Below, piece by piece: positions 55,437 to 63,696 of a stretch of 64,000 nucleotides of DNA; position 1 is the stretch's first letter; every line of letters starts with the position of its first letter. Location of the stretch: positions 682,001-746,000 of the forward strand of contig CANNCA010000002.1 in assembly GCA_947503005.1 (NCBI GenBank). Direction: 5' to 3'. Source of the stretch: an uncultured Flavobacteriaceae bacterium (GTDB lineage: Bacteria > Bacteroidota > Bacteroidia > Flavobacteriales > Flavobacteriaceae). A program made the translations under genes and the position numbers. The notes beneath the pieces were generated by a model that had not been told where the DNA came from, made no database searches, and saw nothing but the letters and a program-made list of their open reading frames with translations.

Positions 55437-55691
55437 TTAACTTTCTGGTTGAATTAATCTTCGACTCCTCTATCTCCAGTCTACCCAATACCAATTTTCC
55501 CATTGACAAAATCTCTCTATATCGTTAGAAGTGAGTTTTTATTGTATAATTTTCGACGAACGGTAAAAAAATCGACCAAACCGCTAATTTTAACGTCAAA
55601 ATGCACAATTTTAACATGAAAAACTTATAATACAGTCTTGAATTTCTTACTTTGCGACCGATTTAATTGTCCGATTTCTAACTAAAACTTA

Positions 55692-55919
55692 ATGAAAATG
55701 AAAACGAAACAAATTGTTTTTGGCATTATCGCCTCCGTTACGTTGCTAGCTGTTTCCTGTGAACCAAATACCACTGCTCAAGAAGATGATTTATATGAAG
55801 TTGGTATTGACAAGGGCTCAATTGTTCTTAAAGGTCAAAGCAGCGATATTGATAAAAGTTCAATTGTGCTTAAAAGTAGTGATATAGACAAAAGCTCTAT
55901 AGTGCTAAAAGGAAATTAA
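55692..55919 (+). CDS. Tiny lipoprotein with three DIDKSSIVLK-type repeats
   Basis: The 75 residues start with a lipoprotein signal (GIIASVTLLAVSC, Cys23). After an acidic patch (QEDDLYEV) come three repeats of about 11-12 residues: IDKGSIVLKG, DIDKSSIVLK and again DIDKSSIVLK. The DNA copies use different codons for the same residues, so the peptide rather than the DNA appears conserved. The strand-forming SIVLK with Asp/Lys pairs suggests short beta-strands. I know no family. It lies 255 bases after tsaE and is closed by a terminator, so it is probably monocistronic. Confidence 0.65.
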   Translation: MKMKTKQIVFGIIASVTLLAVSCEPNTTAQEDDLYEVGIDKGSIVLKGQSSDIDKSSIVLKSSDIDKSSIVLKGN

Positions 55920-55942
55920 AGAAAATTGATAAAATTGAATTG

Positions 55943-55970
55943 AAAAGAGCAATAATATTGCTCTTTTTTT
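55943..55970 (+). terminator. Intrinsic terminator after the DIDKSSIVLK lipoprotein
   Basis: AAAAGAGCAA pairs with TTGCTCTTTT (10 bp) around TAATA, followed by further T residues. It starts 24 bases after the stop. Confidence 0.92.
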
Positions 55971-56011
55971 GTTGTATTCATATACCGCCTTAATAGTCCC
56001 AATCTATTGAC

Positions 56012-56680
56012 ATGAACACAGATAGGAAAAAAGTAAAAAAGAAGATATTCATTGAGTCTATTGTACTCATTTTGATTGCCCTAACCCCCTTTTTTTTAAA
56101 AGCTTACGATTACTTTCCAGGACCTAACAGTCCATTCGCACATGGTCCTATTTCTTTTTTGGGAATAGAAATTGGAAGTAATGGATTTAATAGTATTGAA
56201 ACGAATATTTGGTTTTATTCAAATAAACTGATACCACTAGTTTTATTGATTTGCTGGTTTTTTACTTCAAAAGACTGGTGGTACCATATCCTGATTATCC
56301 CAATCGCCACTTACGCATTTCAACTTTTTGAACTAATTTTTTCTGAAGACAACGTCATAGATACAGAAAATATCTGGTGGTTACTTCCAGTGTGTATGGT
56401 TGTTGTTCCAATTGTTTACTTAGTAAGAATTAAACTATATGACAAATATGTCAATGGTATCGATTTAGAAGCAATGGAAATCGAGCTTAACGCTTTGAAA
56501 GAAAAAAGATCTAAATTTGAAGCTACTAAACCGAAAGACTTGGGCGCACCGAGCCCGGACACTATTGAATACCGTTCGCTTTCTGAATGGCTGGACCAAA
56601 AACTCTCAACAAATAACTTAGAACTGATCTTCAGGCAATTTCAGAACAGCCTCAAAAACTGGATGCATTTGAAATTTTAG
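56012..56680 (+). CDS. Membrane protein of unknown function
   Basis: The 222 residues have about four hydrophobic helices (IESIVLILIALTPFFLKAY, LIPLVLLICWFFT, WWYHILIIPIATYAFQLFEL and IWWLLPVCMVVVPIVYLVRI). A cytoplasmic tail (about 150-222) begins with a coiled-coil-like stretch (LEAMEIELNALKEKRSKFE). I do not recognise the family. It is a single gene after the terminator at 55943 and 95 bases before alanine dehydrogenase. Confidence 0.68.
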   Translation: MNTDRKKVKKKIFIESIVLILIALTPFFLKAYDYFPGPNSPFAHGPISFLGIEIGSNGFNSIETNIWFYSNKLIPLVLLICWFFTSKDWWYHILIIPIATYAFQLFELIFSEDNVIDTENIWWLLPVCMVVVPIVYLVRIKLYDKYVNGIDLEAMEIELNALKEKRSKFEATKPKDLGAPSPDTIEYRSLSEWLDQKLSTNNLELIFRQFQNSLKNWMHLKF

Positions 56681-56775
56681 ATGTCATTACTTTCCACATT
56701 TTCTAGCAGGAGTATTTTCATTTTAAAATTGTAAATTTGATTTGATGGTGCATCCATCATGAAGAATTACCGTTC

Positions 56776-57966
56776 ATGGACCAACCCTTTACCAAGCAAC
56801 AATTACTTCCCCAAGAAGAAACCTTAGAAATTCTCAAACAAAAAGGAGAACTTTTTATTGGTGTCCCCAAAGAAAATCAATTTCAGGAAAAACGAATTTG
56901 CCTTACCCCAGATGCGGTGACAGCGATTACGGCTAATGGACATCGTGTCATGATCGAATCGGGTGCCGGTGAAGGTGCCTTTTATACCGACATTGAGTAT
57001 TCGAATGCAGGTGCAGAAATAACAAAAGACCCGAATAAGGTCTTTGGTTGTCCATTGATTTTAAAAGTGGAACCGCCCACCTTCGCCGAAATTGAAATGA
57101 TTAACCCGCAGAGCGTTGTCATTTCAGCTTTGCAGTTAAAGGTGCAGAAGAAGAAGTATTTTGAAGCGCTGGCGAGAAAACGAATCACAGCAGTAGCCTT
57201 TGAATACATAAGGGATGAAGACGGAAAGTTCCCTGTAGTGCGTTCACTAAGCGAAATTGCGGGAATATCCTCCGTATTGATTGCTTCTGAAATCTTAGCG
57301 GCTACCAATGATGGCAACGGACTCATGTTTGGAAATATCAGTGGTGTACCACCTATCGAAGTTGTAATAATAGGAGCCGGCACGGTTGGGGAATTTGCAG
57401 CGCGATCAGCAATTGGCCTAGGAGCGAATATCAAACTTTTTGACAATTCCATTACTAAATTACGCCATATTCAAACCTGTTTGGGCCAAACAATATATAC
57501 ATCGACCGTTCAGCCTAAAAACTTAAACAAAGCCTTACGTCGCTGTGATGTGGCTATAGGGGCGACGCGCGGTAAAGATAGATCACCAGTTGTTGTCACC
57601 AATACCATGGTTGAGAACATGAAAAAGGGTGCGGTCATTATTGATGTGAGTATTGATATGGGGGGCTGTTTTGAAACCAGTGAAATAACTTCTCATGAAA
57701 AACCAACTTTTGAAAAGTATGGGGTTATTCATTATGCTGTGCCGAACATTCCTTCTAGATACCCCAAAACGGCATCCATTTCCATTAGTAATATTTTCAC
57801 TCCGTATCTTTTAAAATTAGGTGAAGACGGCGGACTCGAGAATTCACTGCGCTTTGATAAAGGGCTGCGAAATGGCCTCTATATGTATCATGGTATATTG
57901 ACGAGCAAGTCCGTTGGCGAATGGTTCGATTTACAATACAGCGATATCAATTTCCTTATTTTTTAG
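56776..57966 (+). CDS. ald: Alanine dehydrogenase
   Basis: This enzyme reversibly converts L-alanine to pyruvate and ammonia with NAD. The 396 residues show the family N-terminus IGVPKENQFQEKRICLTPDAV, the substrate Lys region VEPPTFAEIEMINP, the dinucleotide motif VVIIGAGTVGEFAARSAIGLGA (about 195-217) and DVSIDMGGCFETS followed by AVPNIPSRYPKTAS. It is slightly longer than the usual 370 residues because of an N-terminal extension. The DUF4258-type gene follows after 20 bases. Confidence 0.92.
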   Translation: MDQPFTKQQLLPQEETLEILKQKGELFIGVPKENQFQEKRICLTPDAVTAITANGHRVMIESGAGEGAFYTDIEYSNAGAEITKDPNKVFGCPLILKVEPPTFAEIEMINPQSVVISALQLKVQKKKYFEALARKRITAVAFEYIRDEDGKFPVVRSLSEIAGISSVLIASEILAATNDGNGLMFGNISGVPPIEVVIIGAGTVGEFAARSAIGLGANIKLFDNSITKLRHIQTCLGQTIYTSTVQPKNLNKALRRCDVAIGATRGKDRSPVVVTNTMVENMKKGAVIIDVSIDMGGCFETSEITSHEKPTFEKYGVIHYAVPNIPSRYPKTASISISNIFTPYLLKLGEDGGLENSLRFDKGLRNGLYMYHGILTSKSVGEWFDLQYSDINFLIF

Positions 57967-57986
57967 TTAGCTTATAAACTCATTTC

Positions 57987-58382
57987 ATGTCATTATTTGA
58001 TGCCAGTTTTTTTAAACGCCTCGGTTTTTATTTATTCGGACTTTCTATAGGAATCATTTTCTTGGCGTTCTTTTTTAAGAAAAAAACAAAGGAAACAGGT
58101 GTATCTTTTTGCTACTTTCCCAATTGTAGAACTTTAAAGGATATGCGGTCAAAGCCCATTTCCTATTCAGAAGAAATAAACCAACTTTTGGAAAACCAAC
58201 AATTGGATACGACCGATATCAATTCTTTTTTCAGGGATGGCGATGTTGATTTCGGAAGAAGTGATACCAAATCAGTGCCCTGTAAAACCTATTTTATCGA
58301 AGGAATAATTGACGAAAACGAAGCTGTTTTGGAAGTGAAAAATTGTCTCGAAAAAGTTTTGGTTCAAGGGTTGAGCCGATAA
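57987..58382 (+). CDS. Small membrane-anchored DUF4258-like protein
   Basis: The 131 residues have one N-terminal membrane helix (LGFYLFGLSIGIIFLAFFF) and then a soluble region of about 95 residues with CYFPNCRTLKDMRSKPISYS, GDVDFGRSDTKSVPCKTYFIEG and VLEVKNCLEKV. The G-D-V-D-F and Cys pairs resemble DUF4258-type proteins often found next to alanine dehydrogenase in flavobacteria (recognition from pattern only). It lies 20 bases after ald, so co-transcription is likely. Four conserved-looking Cys residues could bind metal or form disulfides. Confidence 0.65.
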   Translation: MSLFDASFFKRLGFYLFGLSIGIIFLAFFFKKKTKETGVSFCYFPNCRTLKDMRSKPISYSEEINQLLENQQLDTTDINSFFRDGDVDFGRSDTKSVPCKTYFIEGIIDENEAVLEVKNCLEKVLVQGLSR

Positions 58383-58481
58383 AATTACTGCTTCTTTAAT
58401 ATTTCGAATTTTGAAAACTAACCTAACCGTCATCGCCTGTGTCTCAGAGAATTCTTTTATACTTTATTACTAATTAGCACC

Positions 58482-59648
58482 TTATATTTTCCTTCGCTTT
58501 CGCTCTATTTTCAATAAGGAAAGTTCGCGAGTTGTTTGACCAGCAACCGAAGTATTCTCCTCCGCCCTTCTAATCAAATAAGGCATCACATCTTTTACAG
58601 GTCCAAATGGCAGATACTTTGCAACATTATACCCCCTATCCGCGAGATTGAAAGAAATATGATCGCTCATTCCATATAATTGCCCGAACCAGACACCACG
58701 ATCATTATTTTTCCAGCCCCTTTCTTTCATGATTGCCATGAGCTTTAAACAGCTTTCTTCATTATGGGTGCCCGCAAAAACGGAGATGTTATCTAATTTA
58801 GTAACCATATACTTTATGGTTTCATCAAAATTCTTATCGGTTTCTTCCTTGGAAGCACAAATTGGCGAGGGATATCCTTTTTCTTTGGCCCTATCGTTTT
58901 CCTTCTCTAAATACGCCCCACGAACGACTTTCATTCCTACTTTAAAACCTTCCGCTTCGCCTCTTTCATTCAATTCTTTTAAGTACGGCAAACGGTCCCA
59001 TCTATAAGTTTGTAAGGTGTTGAATACAATAACTGAATTCTTATTGTATTTGCGCATCATATCTTCTATTAGGTCATCGGCAGCATCTTGCATCCAACTT
59101 TCCTCGGCATCGACTAAAAGCGATACGTTCAAATCATATGCTTTTTTACACACCCTATCAAACCTGTTCACTACACGTTGCCACTCTTGCTTTTCGTCAT
59201 CCGTCAATTCCTTTTTCTCCCCTATTTTTTGATACAGGGCAAAGCGCCCGAAACCAGTGGGTTTAAAAACCGCAAAGGGAATGGCCTCTTTCTCTTTTAC
59301 AAAGTCCAATATCTTTAAAATCATTGCCAAGGCGTTATCGAAAGGATCCTCTTCGTCTTTCCCTTCCACAGAATAATCCAATACTGAACATACCCCCTTT
59401 TCATACATACGATCTACCACAGGCAAACAATCCGCTTCATTAACCCCGCCACAAAAATGATCAAATACGGTAGCCCGGATCAGGCCTTCAACAGGAAGGT
59501 TCGCTTTAATCGCAAAATTGGTCATCGCTGTACCGATGCGAACCAAGGGTTCATTTGCTATCATTTTAAAAAGAAAATAAGCGCGTTCTAATTCAGAGTC
59601 CGTTTTTAAGGCAAATGCAGTTGCAGTATCGTCAAAAATTCGTTCCAT
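58482..59648 (-). CDS. putA: Proline dehydrogenase
   Basis: This FAD-dependent enzyme oxidises L-proline to pyrroline-5-carboxylate. The 388 residues form a TIM barrel with the family motifs FAVFKPTGFGRFALYQK, LLVDAEESWMQDAADDLIEDMMRKYNK, NTLQTYRWDRLPYLK, KVVRGAYLEKEN, FAGTHNEES and LPFGPVKDVMPYLIRRAEEN. It is the stand-alone ProDH and not fused to P5C dehydrogenase. The genes nearby are not proline-related. putA is used in the loose sense for the single-domain enzyme. Confidence 0.92.
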   Translation of the reverse strand: MERIFDDTATAFALKTDSELERAYFLFKMIANEPLVRIGTAMTNFAIKANLPVEGLIRATVFDHFCGGVNEADCLPVVDRMYEKGVCSVLDYSVEGKDEEDPFDNALAMILKILDFVKEKEAIPFAVFKPTGFGRFALYQKIGEKKELTDDEKQEWQRVVNRFDRVCKKAYDLNVSLLVDAEESWMQDAADDLIEDMMRKYNKNSVIVFNTLQTYRWDRLPYLKELNERGEAEGFKVGMKVVRGAYLEKENDRAKEKGYPSPICASKEETDKNFDETIKYMVTKLDNISVFAGTHNEESCLKLMAIMKERGWKNNDRGVWFGQLYGMSDHISFNLADRGYNVAKYLPFGPVKDVMPYLIRRAEENTSVAGQTTRELSLLKIERKRRKI

Positions 59649-59728
59649 AGCTTGTAAAAATAATTGCTTTCAAAGATAAAGACCAACTTTCTATTCTTTT
59701 GATAAAATTTACCTTTATTTTGTATGCT

Positions 59729-59736
59729 TAAATTTG
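59729..59736 (+). promoter_or_regulatory. Candidate -7 box for aroB (TAAATTTG)
   Basis: TAAATTTG matches TAnnTTTG exactly, 38 bases before the aroB ATG. The nearest upstream TTTTG is 27 bases away, longer than the expected spacing, so the -33 element is unclear. Confidence 0.4.
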
Positions 59737-59774
59737 TTTGCCTAAGGTTTTTAAGGCATTGAAAAGCAGCTTCT

Positions 59775-60839
59775 ATGGAGTCCATAATCACATCAACCTA
59801 TTCGGTCTATTTCAACGAGGAGGCCTATTCAACATTGAATTCGTTTCTGGCAAGTAACTCCTATTCTTCGCTATTTATAATCGTTGATGAGAATACTTAT
59901 GAATTTTGTTTGCCCCAATTCATGGCGGCCATTGAAGGTGACTTTCATTTTGAGGTTTTAGAGATAGAGTCCGGTGAAATTAACAAAAATATTGCCACAT
60001 GCATGAACCTGTGGCAAGCACTTTCTGATTTGGATGCTGACCGCAAAAGTCTTGTTATAAATTTAGGTGGCGGTGTTGTAACTGATTTAGGCGGGTTTGT
60101 GGCTTCAACCTTCAAGCGTGGAGTAGACTTTATCAACGTGCCCACTACCCTACTAGCTATGGTGGATGCATCAGTTGGAGGTAAAACCGGTGTTGACTTA
60201 GGTTCTTTGAAAAACCAAATTGGGGTTATCAATCAGTCAGAAATGGTATTGGTGGTGACATCATTTTTAAAAACCCTTGAAGAAAGGCAATTACAAAGCG
60301 GTTATGCCGAAATGCTGAAACATGGCCTTATTCAAGACCATCCGTATTGGGAAACCCTAAAGTCTGTATCGACCTTTGATGGTCTTGACAACATGATTCA
60401 TACATCAGTAGCAATTAAGAACAAGATAGTTCTTGAAGATCCCACCGAACAAGGATTACGAAAGATTTTAAATTTTGGCCATACCTTGGGTCATGCCATT
60501 GAATCGTATTTCTTAGAAAGTACTGCACACCAAACCTTACTACATGGGGAAGCAATTGCTATCGGTATGATTTTAGAGGGGTTTCTTTCCCATAAATTAT
60601 CAGGGCTTTCAGAAAATGAAATGACGGATATTAAATCTACTTTTTTAAGCAGGTATGAGAAAGTAGTGTTTACTGAAGAAGACATTTACAACATCCTTTC
60701 CTTATTGAAATTCGACAAGAAGAACTCGCACGGCAAAATCAACTTTGTACTTCTTGAACACATTGGAAAGCCTGTAATAGATGTCCAAATTCCGTCAAAT
60801 TTATACCTAGAAGCATTCGCATACTACAAAGAACATTAG
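59775..60839 (+). CDS. aroB: 3-dehydroquinate synthase
   Basis: This is the second enzyme of the shikimate pathway, converting DAHP to 3-dehydroquinate with NAD and a divalent metal. The 354 residues contain NLGGGVVTDLGGFVASTFKRGVDFINVPTTLLAMVDASVGGKTGVDLG, ILNFGHTLGHAIES and LHGEAIAIGMI with metal His and Glu ligands. Length is normal. It is divergent from proline dehydrogenase and stands alone. Confidence 0.96.
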   Translation: MESIITSTYSVYFNEEAYSTLNSFLASNSYSSLFIIVDENTYEFCLPQFMAAIEGDFHFEVLEIESGEINKNIATCMNLWQALSDLDADRKSLVINLGGGVVTDLGGFVASTFKRGVDFINVPTTLLAMVDASVGGKTGVDLGSLKNQIGVINQSEMVLVVTSFLKTLEERQLQSGYAEMLKHGLIQDHPYWETLKSVSTFDGLDNMIHTSVAIKNKIVLEDPTEQGLRKILNFGHTLGHAIESYFLESTAHQTLLHGEAIAIGMILEGFLSHKLSGLSENEMTDIKSTFLSRYEKVVFTEEDIYNILSLLKFDKKNSHGKINFVLLEHIGKPVIDVQIPSNLYLEAFAYYKEH

Positions 60840-60939
60840 CTTCATATACTAAATCATGTAGTTTACAACTCTTTAAAAAATCAGAAGCAAAAAAAACATA
60901 GTTTAGGTATCTAGAATAAACCAAATCAAACCTACTACT

Positions 60940-61275
60940 ATGTTACGTAAACTTGTTGATTACAAAAAGTTAGACCATGAACTGGCTGCTTTATTAATTG
61001 AGACCTATCCTGATGGCTATGGCGACGATGACATCATCACTTTCAGAAATGGAAATGGCGAATTTGTCGAAGCTGTTGAAATTCAAACCAACGATACGCT
61101 TTATCTTGTAAAGATAAGTAAGAGCCTTGCTAGTTTTATTTCCAATTTTGAGGATAACATTGAAAAAGAATTGGAAGATAAGGATGAACCCGTTCTTGAA
61201 GAAGTGGACTCACCAGATTATGAGTCTGAATTCAATACCGATCAAGAATCGGAAGAAGATTCAGATTTCGAATAG
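60940..61275 (+). CDS. Small soluble protein with acidic C-terminal tail, unknown function
   Basis: The 111 residues fold as a small alpha/beta unit (LVDYKKLDHELAALLIETYPDGYGDDDIITFRNGNGEFVEAVEIQT), followed from about residue 80 by a very acidic Glu/Asp/Ser tail (EEVDSPDYESEFNTDQESEEDSDFE). No signal peptide is present. The acidic tail resembles those of nucleic-acid mimicking or chaperone-like proteins, but I know no family. A gap of 100 bases separates it from aroB. The stop is 6 bases from the convergent DinB-like gene. Confidence 0.68.
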   Translation: MLRKLVDYKKLDHELAALLIETYPDGYGDDDIITFRNGNGEFVEAVEIQTNDTLYLVKISKSLASFISNFEDNIEKELEDKDEPVLEEVDSPDYESEFNTDQESEEDSDFE

Positions 61276-61280
61276 CTTTT

Positions 61281-61799
61281 TTACAAGTAACGTTCACGAA
61301 TGATGTTTCTGTGATGTCGCTGGTGACCACAGATTACAAAACCAAGACCGGCAACGCTCCACTGTAGGTTGCTAGCCATACCGGTGTATCTAAGTTCAGC
61401 TTCGCTTAACCATTTGAAAATGGCAATAGTTGAAGCGCGCACTGTTTTATATTCTTCAATTATACTATCCTTTGACCTGCCTCGTGGGTCATTCTCACGC
61501 ACATAATTATCTTGTTCAAATCCCATAAGCGGTGTTTTATCCTGACGGGAAAAACGAAAGGCACGGTATTGAAAAATTCGTTCTGAATCGATAATATGAA
61601 GTAAGGCCTGTGCAACAGTCCATTTTCCATCGGCGTAAGCATAATTTAGCTTAGCATCGGGAATACTATTGATGAACTTCGGAAAGTTGTCATAACCTTT
61701 CGCCAATTGTTCCATCAAATCGGTTTCATCGTCAAGTGTTGCCAAATAGACCCCATAAAATTGCTCATATTCTTCAACCTGTAAATCTTTCTTTTTCAT
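61281..61799 (-). CDS. DinB-family protein
   Basis: The 172 residues match the DinB/YfiT-like four-helix bundle with GKWTVAQALLHIIDSERIFQYRAFRFSRQDKTPLMGFEQDNYV. The metal-binding His set is H in LLHIIDSE and the C-terminal GLGFVICGHQRHHRNII (H-x-x-x-H). Members bind a divalent metal; some transfer bacillithiol or mycothiol, the rest are uncharacterised. It lies 66 bases after the Lrp-type regulator on the same strand. It is a different subfamily from the DUF1572-like gene in the his operon. Confidence 0.87.
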   Translation of the reverse strand: MKKKDLQVEEYEQFYGVYLATLDDETDLMEQLAKGYDNFPKFINSIPDAKLNYAYADGKWTVAQALLHIIDSERIFQYRAFRFSRQDKTPLMGFEQDNYVRENDPRGRSKDSIIEEYKTVRASTIAIFKWLSEAELRYTGMASNLQWSVAGLGFVICGHQRHHRNIIRERYL

Positions 61800-61865
61800 A
61801 GTGCTGTCGTATAAAAAATCCCAAACAAAATTTGAATGGGATTTATTCTAAAAATTGAATTCGGT

Positions 61866-62345
61866 TTATAGTTCGTTGAATATTTTATGCATCAAACGTT
61901 TTTTATCATTGAAACTCTCTTCCAAAGAAATCATTGTTTCTGTTCTGCTGATGCCTTCAATATCATCAATCGTAAAAATTATATTTTTGGCGTGCGTGGT
62001 ATCTCTGGCCCGAATCTTACAAAAAATATTGAACTTTCCGGTCGTGATGTGCGCAATCGTCACATTGGGAATTTCCTCCAAACGTTCCAAAACAAACTTT
62101 GTTTGATGCGTTTTCTCCAGAAATATACCTACATATGCAATGAAAGAATACCCAAGTTTTACATAATCAAGGGTTAACGAAGAACCTTTTATTATTCCGG
62201 CTTCTTCCATCTTTTTCACGCGAACATGAACGGTACCTGCGGAAATTAATAACTTCTTTGCAATATCTGTGAAGGGCGTTCTGGTATTATCAATTAACAT
62301 ATCCAGAATTTGGTGGTCAATTTCGTCTAGTTTCACTTTTGACAT
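61866..62345 (-). CDS. Lrp/AsnC-family transcriptional regulator
   Basis: The 159 residues have an N-terminal winged helix (LDEIDHQILDMLIDNTRTPFTDIAKKLLISAGTVHVRVKKMEEAGIIKG) and a C-terminal RAM/ACT-like domain (AHITTGKFNIFCKIRARDTTHAKNIIF and GISRTETMISLEESF). It is probably a feast/famine regulator sensing an amino acid. Two palindromes lie upstream, one overlapping the predicted -7 box, consistent with autoregulation. The amino acid effector is unknown. Confidence 0.94.
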   Translation of the reverse strand: MSKVKLDEIDHQILDMLIDNTRTPFTDIAKKLLISAGTVHVRVKKMEEAGIIKGSSLTLDYVKLGYSFIAYVGIFLEKTHQTKFVLERLEEIPNVTIAHITTGKFNIFCKIRARDTTHAKNIIFTIDDIEGISRTETMISLEESFNDKKRLMHKIFNEL

Positions 62346-62354
62346 ATCAAAATA

Positions 62355-62370
62355 ATTTTTGACAAAAATA
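62355..62370 (-). promoter_or_regulatory. Lrp promoter -7 box overlapped by a palindrome
   Basis: On the minus strand TATTTTTG (62370-62363) matches TAnnTTTG and lies 17 bases before the ATG. The plus-strand palindrome ATTTTTGACAAAAAT (62355-62369; 7-bp arms, central A) covers most of it. A regulator bound here would block its own promoter. The -33 element is not clear. Confidence 0.5.
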
Positions 62371-62403
62371 ATACTTTAAGAAATAAAATGCATGAAATCT
62401 TCT

Positions 62404-62420
62404 GTTTTTGTAACAAAAAC
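62404..62420. promoter_or_regulatory. Upstream palindrome GTTTTTGTAACAAAAAC
   Basis: A 17-bp palindrome with 8-bp perfect arms around a central base (GTTTTTGT-A-ACAAAAAC). It shares the TTTTTG/CAAAAA core with the proximal palindrome but has a wider centre. The centre-to-centre distance is 50 bases, about five DNA turns. It is a candidate second operator for the Lrp/AsnC protein. Confidence 0.5.
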
Positions 62421-62458
62421 GTAACGTTTTATTGGATTTGGCGAAATATCTTCAAAAA

Positions 62459-63562
62459 TTAAATATCCAGAAGCTTCCCTAGATTCGCGCTTTTCAAATA
62501 TTCAACATCTTTAGAATTATTAAAGTCATACTCTTGATGACCAAAAAACCCGTCAAGATTTCCACTTTGTTCAATCAAGGGAATGAATGAAATTTTTTTA
62601 TCCTCTAAAACTTCTTCAAATAAAATACCAATGTCTTTCTTTTCGGCTGCTTTGCCAAAAACTACGTTTTTTACCAATACATCAAAAAATTGTTTCCTGT
62701 TTTCCGGGATATCAAAATAGGCTTTGCGTTCATAGTTTCCGATGCTTTTACAGGCAATAACATCAAGAGCTTTGATGAGAGCGTAAAAAATATATTCCCT
62801 TGTTCTTTCACGTTCATAGTCTCTATGAAAATGGCCTGCTTCGAAAAGTATTGTTGGAGTGTTCAACATCTGAAATGTGTCGCCAACGCAATTGGAATTG
62901 AAGGCATCATCGTATCTACCAACTTGACCAGGAATTATTTTTTGTAAAGTTTCGTTCATGGCAGCAATTAGTTGCATACTTACTTTACGTGTCTTTGAAA
63001 TAGTTCTCATAGCATCATGAGCGGGTGCTAGAAAAGATACTGTTGCGGGTTTTGAACTGCCTCCTACGTTATAAATAGTTCGCTGATCATGAAGGTTAAA
63101 ACAAAAATTAGGTTTAAAACTATCAAACTCTGCACGTAATATTTGGCTTTCTGGTTGACTTCTATTTTGTGCATCACGATTTAAATCTATTTGATTGGCA
63201 TTAAAACGAGTATAAGCATTTGCCCCATCAGGATTCAATATCGGTAGAATTCTTATTGTACACTGCTGACGTATCTTCAACGCAGCATCTGTGTTTGAGG
63301 CAAGAAAGTTCATTAGATCTAATACCGCTTTGGTGGTAGTTGATTCATTTCCATGCATTTGGGACCACATAAAAACTCTTTGAACGCCATTACCAATAGT
63401 AACGCTCCTTATAGGTCTGCCCTCAACCGATTTACCCACGGTCTCCACTTCGAAATCACCACCCTTAGTGTTCAAAAAACCAATGATTTGTTCGTTTACA
63501 ACATAACGGCCTTGAATCCGATTTTCTTTTAGTCTATTGTACGTGTCTTTTGAAATAGTCAT
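62459..63562 (-). CDS. M14-family zinc carboxypeptidase (cytosolic form)
   Basis: The 367 residues show the M14 zinc site HGNES (H70, E73) in MWSQMHGNESTTTKAVLDLMNF, then LNPDGANAYTRFNANQIDLNRD (substrate Arg/Asn region) and the third ligand in FNLHDQRTIYNVGG. The catalytic Glu lies in TPTILFEAGHFHRDYERE. There is no signal peptide, so it is probably cytoplasmic. It is upstream of the Lrp gene on the same strand, with 113 bases between. It is divergent from the truncated lipoprotein at the window edge. Confidence 0.9.
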   Translation of the reverse strand: MTISKDTYNRLKENRIQGRYVVNEQIIGFLNTKGGDFEVETVGKSVEGRPIRSVTIGNGVQRVFMWSQMHGNESTTTKAVLDLMNFLASNTDAALKIRQQCTIRILPILNPDGANAYTRFNANQIDLNRDAQNRSQPESQILRAEFDSFKPNFCFNLHDQRTIYNVGGSSKPATVSFLAPAHDAMRTISKTRKVSMQLIAAMNETLQKIIPGQVGRYDDAFNSNCVGDTFQMLNTPTILFEAGHFHRDYERERTREYIFYALIKALDVIACKSIGNYERKAYFDIPENRKQFFDVLVKNVVFGKAAEKKDIGILFEEVLEDKKISFIPLIEQSGNLDGFFGHQEYDFNNSKDVEYLKSANLGKLLDI

Positions 63563-63696
63563 AACCCGATATAGGATTTCATCAAAAATAGTTCAATATC
63601 ACGGAGTAGGAACAAGACAAACAAAATAATTGAAATCGTTAAAAAAAGAAGGTATAAAACTAGGCGCTCTAACGGCTATTTACTTATTTTGCGACT

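Noticed and set aside
62690-62947. Plus-strand ORF over the M14 carboxypeptidase
   Set aside because: Antisense to conserved zinc protease sequence; no support.
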